In this document: positions 45,501 to 52,374 of the stretch, one piece after another | Position numbering within the stretch: the stretch's first letter is position 1 | How the letters are laid out: each line of letters begins with the position of its first letter | Origin: Tautonia marina | Lineage (GTDB): Bacteria > Planctomycetota > Planctomycetia > Isosphaerales > Isosphaeraceae | Assembly (NCBI RefSeq): GCF_009177065.1 | Contig: NZ_WEZF01000002.1 | Coordinates: 1 to 64,000 of the forward strand | DNA length: 64,000 nucleotides | Direction of reading: 5' to 3' | Notes under the pieces: generated by a model | The model's database searches: none | The model's input: only the letters and a program-made list of their open reading frames with translations | What the model was told of the DNA's origin: nothing | Position numbers and translations under genes: made by a program

Positions 45501-46032
45501 GAGTCTCACTCGATAGCACGAGGTAGCCCACCGGAACACTTCCCGCGTCAAAGCGGGTGATGAACGGGGAGACGGTGCCAGGGGGCATAAAGGCTCTCGA
45601 TCGCGTGACGTAGCCGATGGTTTCCGCCATCGCCTGCGCCATGTTCGTTCCGGGGTGGAAAAAGAGCTTCATGATCGCCATTCCCTGCACATTCTTGGAT
45701 TCCACGTGGTGAATTCCGTTGATGTACAGGAAGTGATACTCATAATAATTTGTGAGCAATCCCTCCATCTGGGCTGGGTCCATGCCGCCATAGGGCTGGC
45801 AAACATAGACGACGGGCAGATTCAGATTCGGAAAGATGTCGATTGGCATCCGGGATGCCGCGAGCAAACTTCCCAGAGCCACGGCAACGACCGCCACCAT
45901 CACCGTGAACGGACGTTGCATCGAGAAGGCGATCGGAGTCATGGATCGGTGGCCCGTGGGGTCAAAGGTGGCGAGATGCGACGACGGAGGCTTGGAGAGT
46001 TCACCCCCGTTAACCGTCTCGATCGGGAGCAT
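42586..46032 (-). CDS. RND-superfamily (HAE/AcrB-like) efflux pump
   Basis: This protein of about 1148 residues has the twelve-TM, two-docking-domain layout of AcrB-like pumps. [44 protein letters not shown] begins TM1 and the porter domain; the same order recurs in the second half. TM4 carries [28 protein letters not shown] with a single conserved acidic pair (D-E in place of D-D), and TM10-12 end in [21 protein letters not shown]. The start is uncertain: ATG 46032 overlaps the padR gene by 23 bases without an SD, and ATG 45942 ([11 protein letters not shown]) is the alternative. The last ~70 residues are a Pro-rich tail. It exports drugs or hydrophobic compounds, controlled by the PadR regulator encoded in front. 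Confidence 0.93.
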   Translation of the reverse strand: [1148 protein letters not shown]

Positions 46033-46372
46033 CGGCCCGTCGCGTCCAGTCTTCAGGAACCTGATCGTGCAACACCTCGGAAACCAATTCACGGAGCTTG
46101 GATTTGGCTTCCTCAAGGGCCAGGGCTCCCTCGGAAGTCGCTCTGTAATACTTGCGTTGCTTCCCATTGACCGTTTCGACGGAAACAGTCAGGAATCCCG
46201 ATTCCAGCATTTGGTGGAGCATCGGATAGAGTGTTCCAGGCCCGACCTGATAACCATGCCGGTTCAACTCCTCAATCATCTCGGCGCCGAAGATCGGTTC
46301 CTTGACGGCGTGGTACAGCACGTGCATCCGCACAAAACCGCCAAAGAAGAGTTTGGTGAGCAATTCGCTCAT
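46010..46372 (-). CDS. PadR-family transcriptional regulator
   Basis: This 120-residue protein is read from ATG 46372 (MSELLTKLFFGGFVRMHVLYH), with GAGG ten bases upstream; an upstream start would add eight residues. The winged helix shows PIFGAEMIEELNRHGYQVGPGTLYPMLHQMLESGFL, the PadR signature with G-x-L-Y-P-x-L recognition. SVETVNGKQRKYYRATSEGALALEEAKSKLRELV follows (wing and dimer helix). It is the first gene of the efflux operon, so self-repression relieved by an exported compound is the expected control. The promoter and operator should lie in the 125-bp gap to the divergent rhodanese gene. Confidence 0.93.
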   Translation of the reverse strand: MSELLTKLFFGGFVRMHVLYHAVKEPIFGAEMIEELNRHGYQVGPGTLYPMLHQMLESGFLTVSVETVNGKQRKYYRATSEGALALEEAKSKLRELVSEVLHDQVPEDWTRRADAPDRDG

Positions 46373-46389
46373 GGCATCGAACCTCGATA

Positions 46390-46418
46390 TTGACACCCGA
46401 TCCTATCGCTCCGAGAAT
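46390..46418 (+). promoter_or_regulatory. Candidate sigma-70-type promoter for the rhodanese gene
   Basis: TTGACA (46390-46395) matches the -35 consensus exactly. GAGAAT at 46413-46418 after a 17-base spacer is a moderate -10 (four of six matches). It lies 80 bases upstream of the rhodanese start, within the divergent region shared with padR. Vegetative promoters in planctomycetes are poorly defined, so this is a suggestion. Confidence 0.35.
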
Positions 46419-46497
46419 GCGGGCCGCAAGGGTACTGCCCGGTCGGAACGGAATCAGCCCGGCAGAATCCGCCCATACCATCCAGGGAGGCAAACCG

Positions 46498-47385
46498 ATG
46501 ATGAACGCCCCGCTCTTCGTTCTGATCCTGCTTGGACCGCTCACGCCGATCAACCCCCTGAACGATGGAGATCAGGGACAGGTTGCTCGGCTGCTCAGCT
46601 TCGATGAGGTTGAAGCTCGGCTCGACGATCCGGATTTCGTCCTGCTCGATGTCCGACCTCGCGAGGATTACGACGCGGGTCACCTTCCCGGGGCGGTCTG
46701 GATTGATACCAAGGAGGTTGAGCGACTGGCGGGTGAGCCGGGAGGGTTGCAGGACCCTGATCGATGGAAGACCTGGATCAAACGGCTTGGTCTGACCCCC
46801 GATTCGGCTGTTTACATCTACGATGCGAACCGTCAGAAAGATGCCGCCCGGTTCTGGTGGCTCGTCGGCTACCTGGGGGTCGATGAGGTGGGCCTGATCA
46901 ACGGAGGCTTTCCGCTCTGGGAGTCGGAAGGGCGTCCCGTTTCGACCGAATCCGTACGTGTCGAACCTCGAGACTTCCCGGTCACCCTCCGAGTGGATCG
47001 TCATGCGGATCGGGACACGGTCCTCGACGCGATCCGAACCGGATCGGCGCAGGTCATTGATGCCCGAAGCGATGCCGAATTTCTCGGCCAGGTTGCCCGC
47101 TCGAATCGAGGGGGACATGTGCCAACCGCCTGTCACATCGAGTGGAGCACGCTTGTGGATGATGAGGGGCGTTTCCTTCCCGAAGAGACCGTTCGACCTC
47201 GATTGAACGCCATCGGCCTGGAACCAGGAAAGCCGGTGATCACCCACTGCCAGGGGGGAGGTCGCGCTTCGGTTGATGCGTTTGTGCTTCAACGTCTCGG
47301 CTTTCCGAGCCGGAACTACTATCTCGGTTGGTCCGACTGGGGAAATGCTGAAGAAACCCCGGTTGCCACCAATCCTCAACCTTGA
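46498..47385 (+). CDS. Two-domain rhodanese (thiosulfate/3-mercaptopyruvate sulfurtransferase type)
   Basis: This 295-residue protein starts at ATG 46498 after AGGGAGG. An N-terminal hydrophobic stretch (APLFVLILLGPL) suggests export. Domain 1 has FVLLDVRPREDYDAGHLPGAVWI, but its active-site loop reads VYIYDANRQKDAA without Cys, as usual for the inactive half of tandem rhodaneses. Domain 2 has VIDARSDAEFLGQ and the active loop VITHCQGGGRASVDAF with the catalytic Cys. It transfers sulfane sulfur to thiol acceptors or cyanide. It is divergent from padR. Confidence 0.9.
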   Translation: MMNAPLFVLILLGPLTPINPLNDGDQGQVARLLSFDEVEARLDDPDFVLLDVRPREDYDAGHLPGAVWIDTKEVERLAGEPGGLQDPDRWKTWIKRLGLTPDSAVYIYDANRQKDAARFWWLVGYLGVDEVGLINGGFPLWESEGRPVSTESVRVEPRDFPVTLRVDRHADRDTVLDAIRTGSAQVIDARSDAEFLGQVARSNRGGHVPTACHIEWSTLVDDEGRFLPEETVRPRLNAIGLEPGKPVITHCQGGGRASVDAFVLQRLGFPSRNYYLGWSDWGNAEETPVATNPQP

Positions 47386-47580
47386 CTCCCCCCTGCTCCG
47401 CTCGCTCTCGATCGGATGATCCTGAGCCCGCCTTGTTCGGCGCAAGGCTCCCCTGTCCCAGCGTGCGAGGATCGGTTGGATGGGATGCGTGACCGATCGT
47501 GGAGCAATTAGACATTCGAACTCTGACGAGTTGAGATGAGGCACGGAGTCGGCTCTCGCCGCAGCCCCTCGGAGACGACC
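47386..47580. other. Intergenic between convergent genes
   Basis: This 195-bp spacer lies between the rhodanese (plus) and the CobW-family gene (minus), which converge here. No strong hairpin with a T-run was found. Confidence 0.35.
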
Positions 47581-48627
47581 TCACTGGGCTGCGTCGATTC
47601 GATAGGAGAGCAGCCTTGCCTCGAACTCGGGCCAGGTCAGAGACTCACCATCGCAGATCACCTCAAGGCGGCTATCGCGCCGATAGGTGGTTTGTTGAGT
47701 GCTTGTCTCGTCTTTCACGCGATTGATCGACCACCAATCGTCCTCGCAGCGGAACACCCCCTTGAGTCGAAGAATTGGGTCAACCTGGGAGAGAAACGCG
47801 AAGAGGGCGACACGATCGAACATTTCGTCCGGGTGAAGAATCCATCCGCAGGCGCTCTGGAGTCCATCGGTGTTTTCGAAGCGTCTGGGATGCCCCGGCG
47901 CAGGGGGATCATCGAGCACGACGGTGCCCACCTCATGCTCCGACTGGTCTCCCGGTGGTTCGAACGCGTTTCGCGTCTGGTCGTGGGCGTTGGGGAACTG
48001 GGGGAGACGAATTCTTGCCCCCTCAAGGTCAAGCCAGTTGAGCGAAACCTGCCCTTGATTCGTTTCTTGAACACACAGCTTCGGCGGGTCAAACTGCTCG
48101 ATCCAGTCACGACACGCTCGAACGAGTGAAGGGTCGCGCATGTCGGTCCAGTTGATGACGACGATGTCAGCCATCTGGATCTGGTCAAAGAACATGGGGC
48201 TCGATTGGAGTCGAGGATTGGCAAAGTCCTTCGGATCGACCACGCAGAGGGTCGGGCCGAGATCCAGCAGATGACCAAAGTGCTCGCCACGGAGTTGATC
48301 GATCAGCGACGCGGGATGTCCGACTCCGGTCGGCTCGATCAGGAGTCGATGGGGTTTGACCGTTCGGATCAACCGGGCCAGGAGCGGTGGCATCAAGAAT
48401 GCCGTCGAGCAGCACATGCAACCGCCCCCCAGTTCGGCAACCTCCACCTCGGAATCTTGCCCCTCGTAAAGTACCTGATCGACGGGCACCAAGCCGTATT
48501 CGTTAACAAACACGGCCCATCGTTCCGCCTCGGGACGCTGGCGAATCAAGGCGTTGATCGTGGTGGTCTTCCCGGTCCCGAGAAAGCCCGTGATCAGGTT
48601 GGTTCGAATCCGATTCAAAGCAGACAT
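47581..48627 (-). CDS. CobW/COG0523-family metal-chaperone GTPase
   Basis: This 348-residue protein is read from ATG 48627; a longer frame upstream is not credible as coding. MSALNRIRTNLITGFLGTGKTTTINALI is Walker A. VFVNEYGLVPVDQ and ELGGGCMCCSTAFLMPPLLARL give the family switch with the C-x-C-C metal motif (Cys70, 72, 73). EPTGVGHP is Walker B-like, and VVINWTDM occupies the guanine-specificity position, where NKxD is expected: N-W-T-D is a variant. The C-terminal CobW_C domain contains LRLKGVFRCEDDWWSINRV. Such proteins deliver Zn or Co to client enzymes and are often Zur-regulated. The next gene upstream, on the same strand, is a beta-lactamase-like hydrolase. Confidence 0.88.
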   Translation of the reverse strand: MSALNRIRTNLITGFLGTGKTTTINALIRQRPEAERWAVFVNEYGLVPVDQVLYEGQDSEVEVAELGGGCMCCSTAFLMPPLLARLIRTVKPHRLLIEPTGVGHPASLIDQLRGEHFGHLLDLGPTLCVVDPKDFANPRLQSSPMFFDQIQMADIVVINWTDMRDPSLVRACRDWIEQFDPPKLCVQETNQGQVSLNWLDLEGARIRLPQFPNAHDQTRNAFEPPGDQSEHEVGTVVLDDPPAPGHPRRFENTDGLQSACGWILHPDEMFDRVALFAFLSQVDPILRLKGVFRCEDDWWSINRVKDETSTQQTTYRRDSRLEVICDGESLTWPEFEARLLSYRIDAAQ

Positions 48628-48701
48628 CGTGGGGCAAATTCCGGTTCGTTGGCGGGTGCAAGAGTCGCGGGCACGATGACCCGGTCGGCCGTTATCGACG
48701 A

Positions 48702-49808
48702 TCAGCGCAAAGAGCCAGCAAGCCTCTCCGAGGCGATCGCACGAGGATGGGGTTCGACGGCTCGACCGGGTAAGGTTGTCAAAATGACGCAGATCGTTTT
48801 TGATCTTGGGTCGGCCCAGGCAAGCGTTCCCGTCGATCCGGTATGTCCGAAGGTTTGATCGGAGCAACCAGGACCGCCCAGACTCGCCCCGAGCGCAAAG
48901 CCAAGGCCCCGAGGAGGATTGGCATCCGAGCGTTGATTCCGGATCATCGCGCGAGCCGTTTCGGGACGAACCACCTTGCCCTCCTGATGGAGGAATTCGG
49001 CAAGGAACCGGGCCACGTCTGGCGCCGACGCGTGAGCGCCTCCCCAGGGAGCCCCCAGCCCTCGCCAGTAAGGGCTGTTCCAGTCCCAGGACCGGGCGTC
49101 GGGATCACCTGCTCCAGACTCTGGAGCGGCACGTTCGGTCTGGCAAGGGGTTACGGCTTCCATTGGAAAACGACCGAGCCCCAGAGCGGAATGCTCCATG
49201 CCCAGGGGCCGGAAGATGGTCTGATCCACGAATTCCGGAATCTCGATTCCGCTGATTCGCCGCGCAATTTCCGAGGCCAACAAGATCGCCATGCTTGAAT
49301 ACCCGTAGCGGGTGCCCGGCTCGAAGACGAGCGGAGTCCGGAGGGCGTGATCGACAAACTCCGAGAGCGGGGCGTGTCGGGCGCGGAGGAGATCATTCTC
49401 AGGAAGCTGATCGGGCAAGCCCGAAACATGGGTCATCAGATGTCGGATCGTGATCTTCTTGCGGTCTTCGCCCAAGAATTCCGGAAGAAATCGATGCGCC
49501 GGGTCGTCGAGCGCGAAGGCGTCCTGATCGAACAAGGTCATCACTGCCGCAACTGACATGGGCTTCGAGATCGATCCCAGCAGGAACAGATCGTTGATCG
49601 ACCGAGCCGCCCCAAAGTGACGGACGTACTCATCGTTACCCTGCCGGATGCAGAGGCTCGCCGCGCTCACCTGGCCGGTGGTCGTTGCCTGGGTAAGCAC
49701 GTCCGCAACCGCTTCGCGTGGGTCGGTGTTGTCGAGGCCATAGGCGAGGCCTGGAAGGGCGCAAGCAGTCAGACTTCCAGCCTTGAGAAACGATCGACGC
49801 GTCATCAT
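48702..49808 (-). CDS. Serine beta-lactamase-like hydrolase (class C/esterase type), Tat leader
   Basis: This 368-residue protein is read from ATG 49808 with AAAGG upstream. MMTRRSFLKAGSLTACALPGLAYG is a twin-arginine leader. The SxxK motif is GSISKP (Ser79, Lys82), the Y-x-S position is RYGYSSMA, and the KTG-equivalent box reads FGHTGSTGT (His for Lys), as in esterase/DD-peptidase-like members. RHLMTHVSGLPD is a further family block. It acts in the periplasm on an ester or amide; true beta-lactamase activity cannot be assumed. It lies 74 bases from the CobW-family gene on the same strand. Confidence 0.9.
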   Translation of the reverse strand: MMTRRSFLKAGSLTACALPGLAYGLDNTDPREAVADVLTQATTTGQVSAASLCIRQGNDEYVRHFGAARSINDLFLLGSISKPMSVAAVMTLFDQDAFALDDPAHRFLPEFLGEDRKKITIRHLMTHVSGLPDQLPENDLLRARHAPLSEFVDHALRTPLVFEPGTRYGYSSMAILLASEIARRISGIEIPEFVDQTIFRPLGMEHSALGLGRFPMEAVTPCQTERAAPESGAGDPDARSWDWNSPYWRGLGAPWGGAHASAPDVARFLAEFLHQEGKVVRPETARAMIRNQRSDANPPRGLGFALGASLGGPGCSDQTFGHTGSTGTLAWADPRSKTICVILTTLPGRAVEPHPRAIASERLAGSLR

Positions 49809-50701
49809 GAGAATACCTTTCAAAGAACCAACCGGAGATCAAGTTCGAGACCGGGTCGCCTGTGGCAAAACGAGGGCACTTCGGGTCGAGCCTGGGCTGG
49901 CCCCCTCCATCAGGTGATCGCGTCAGGAGCCATTTCTCGAAACAGGATGCCGTTCAAGGATCGGCTTTGAGCATAACCCTGACACGGCCGTCGGGGCAGT
50001 TGTCTCGTTGTCAATCTGAGAAGGCTCAATGTTGGATGTGGTACGATGGCGGGAAGAATGTGGCAATTTCACACTCTCGGGGTGATCTGTCGTGAGTGCT
50101 TATCCTCGGAAGGATGGCGTCAACGCAAGTCCGGACGTGATCAAACCCATGGCTCCACCCACGCTTGATTCGCTGCTGCAAACTGCATCCTGAGAATCAC
50201 TCACGCTCGACGACCGTGGGTCAGCGAACGTGCGGGGGACTCGCATCACGCTATATCCTGTCAGGAGGGGAAACCCTGATTCCCGGATTCGGGAAATTCG
50301 AAGACCAGTGCGATCCCTGATGGGAGGATTTCTTGAGCAACGTGGTGAGTCCCAGGGTCATAACATTCTCTCGGCACTTGGATTTCAAGCACGTGAGGCC
50401 GGGGTTTCGTGAGGCACTCTTCTCACATGGGTCGCCTCTATCAACGTCTCTGGCGAGGTCGATTCCGTGAACGGCAGAGAAACCCGTAAGGCTCCCTTGT
50501 CGGACCACGCCGTCAGAATACAATCGCCAGCATGATCGGAACTCCTTCCAAGAACATGGTTTTGAGCAAGATTAGTGTTTCGAGCCCGGTGCATCTTGAG
50601 CGACTGGATTTCACCCCATCCGGCCCTCTGACCCAAGCGGGACGCATGATGATTGAGTTTTCAGCGAACCAAGGGTTCGTTGTCCGGCGAGGAGGGAGTC
50701 C
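49809..50701. other. Long intergenic region without recognisable gene
   Basis: These ~890 bp lie between the divergent beta-lactamase-like and Lon-N genes. Open frames here are short and lack family motifs or SD sequences. A small stem-loop TTCCCG/CGGGAA sits at 50280-50295. No tRNA, RNase P, tmRNA or 6S signature was recognised. It is the longest non-coding stretch in the window and may hide an ncRNA or a decayed gene. Confidence 0.4.
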
Positions 50702-51391
50702 ATGGACCCGGATCAGGAATTGAGGGGGTTTGAGGGCGTTTGCCGGCTCTTTCCGTTGCCGGAAGTCGTCTTATTCCCGCATTGCGTCCTTCCCTTGCAC
50801 ATTTTTGAGCCACGATACCGTCAGATGACCGAGGACGCTCTGGCCGGCGATCGGTTGATTGCCATGGTCAAGCTCAAAGACGGGGCTGATTGGAATGTCG
50901 AGGAAGACCCTCCTATCGAATCCGTCGCCTGTCTCGGAAAGATTTTCGATCATCGACGGCTTGCCGATGGACGCTACAATCTGTTACTCGTCGGCATGAA
51001 ACGTGTGCGTTTGCTTCACGAACTTCCGAAGGACGAACTGTTTCGCCGCGCCCGAGCCGAGCTTCTCGACGACGAGTATCCTGACGACCCGGTCGATTCG
51101 CTCCGAGACGAACTGGTTGATCAGTTTCGGAAACTCTGTGCCCGGGAAGGGCGGGTCGAACCCGAGATCGCCCGTCTTCTCGACAAGCCCATCCCGCTGG
51201 GAGTGCTTGTCGACCTCCTCGGGCATTATTTGGGGCTTCCCGGCGCGGTGAAGCAAGCGTTTCTGAACGAAACGCACGTGGAGGAGCGAGTGAAGTCGCT
51301 GATTGACATCTTGCAAGTTCACCTGAGCAACGCAGACGATCCTCGAGATGGGAGCGACTCAGGTTTCCCTCCCCCGTTTAGCCTCAACTGA
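50702..51391 (+). CDS. Lon substrate-binding (LON-N) domain protein
   Basis: This 229-residue protein starts at ATG 50702, right after GAGGAGGGAGTCC. CRLFPLPEVVLFPHCVLPLHIFEPRYRQMTEDAL is the PUA-like LON-N signature, followed by IAMVKLKDG, VACLGKIFDHRRLADGRYNLLLVGMKRVRL and a helical C-terminal half with DKPIPLGVLVDLLGHYLGLP. No AAA or protease domain is present, so it is a stand-alone LON-N protein, which may act as an adaptor in protein quality control. Unlinked to lon in this window. Confidence 0.9.
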   Translation: MDPDQELRGFEGVCRLFPLPEVVLFPHCVLPLHIFEPRYRQMTEDALAGDRLIAMVKLKDGADWNVEEDPPIESVACLGKIFDHRRLADGRYNLLLVGMKRVRLLHELPKDELFRRARAELLDDEYPDDPVDSLRDELVDQFRKLCAREGRVEPEIARLLDKPIPLGVLVDLLGHYLGLPGAVKQAFLNETHVEERVKSLIDILQVHLSNADDPRDGSDSGFPPPFSLN

Positions 51392-51526
51392 TCGAGAATT
51401 CTCGTTCCTGTCAGCCCAATCCATCGGGGAACGAGGCTCGGCCCGTCTTCTTTCTTACCAGGGTCATCTTCCGGGTTGAGCGTGGGCAAAGCCGGCTCAC
51501 TCGGTTCGAGTTCTTGAGACGACGTT

Positions 51527-52159
51527 ATGAACGAGTTCCCTACCGATCGCTCCGACGATCGGGAGCCGATTCCCTCCGAGACCTTCCAGGTAGACCTTGA
51601 GCGGATTCGCAAGGCCGTCCGTGAAATCCTGATCGCGGTGGGCGAGGATCCGGATCGCGAAGGACTGCTTGAAACTCCCGATCGAGTTGCTCGCATGTAC
51701 GCTGAGGTCTTCCGCGGTCTTCATCAGGACCCTCGCATCCACCTCGCCAAACGGTTTACTCAGAAGTATGACGAGATGGTCACCGTACGCGACATTTCCT
51801 ATTCCAGCTTCTGCGAGCACCATTTGCTCCCCTTTTCGGGGAAGGCTCACGTCGCGTATTTACCCTCGGGAAAGGTGGTTGGTCTCTCCAAGATCCCGAG
51901 AATCGTCGACGTGCTTTCGAGACGTCCTCAGGTTCAGGAAAAGCTGACCGAACAAATCGCTGACATCCTTATGGAAGAACTCGACGTTCTTGGCGTGGCG
52001 GTCGTGATGGAAGGAACTCACAGTTGCATGACCGTTCGAGGCGTGCAGAAGCCCGGCAGTACCTACATTACCAGTGCGATGCGCGGAGCTTTTCGAGACA
52101 ATGTCGCAACGCGCATGGAAGTCCTCTCCTTAATCCACGGTGGGAGCCGAGGGGTGTAA
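51527..52159 (+). CDS. folE: GTP cyclohydrolase I
   Basis: This 210-residue enzyme of usual length starts at ATG 51527. [24 protein letters not shown] is the N-terminal signature. [20 protein letters not shown] holds a zinc Cys (Cys96) and the active-site His pair. [22 protein letters not shown] is the core, and [19 protein letters not shown] gives the second zinc Cys. It converts GTP to dihydroneopterin triphosphate, the first step of folate/biopterin synthesis. It lies 136 bases behind the Lon-N gene and may be co-transcribed with it. Confidence 0.97.
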   Translation: MNEFPTDRSDDREPIPSETFQVDLERIRKAVREILIAVGEDPDREGLLETPDRVARMYAEVFRGLHQDPRIHLAKRFTQKYDEMVTVRDISYSSFCEHHLLPFSGKAHVAYLPSGKVVGLSKIPRIVDVLSRRPQVQEKLTEQIADILMEELDVLGVAVVMEGTHSCMTVRGVQKPGSTYITSAMRGAFRDNVATRMEVLSLIHGGSRGV

Positions 52160-52374
52160 GCCGGCGCCGACACAAGCACTGCGTTTTGAGAGGTCGTTCG
52201 GTATCATGGATCGCATTGTGATGGTGCGCGTGGCAATCTCGTGATCAATGCCTCTTCCACGTGTAATCGCTCGCGTTCCAACTGACCTCGCGGAATGGGA
52301 AGGCGATTTGCCCCTCCTGAACCCTCACGATCGAGTGCCTTCCTTTCTCCTTCGCCTGGAGAGTCGACACGCTT

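Noticed and set aside
46369-47544. Open frame of 391 codons on the minus strand over the rhodanese gene
   Set aside because: The plus strand encodes a clear two-domain rhodanese with catalytic Cys; the antisense frame has no motifs.
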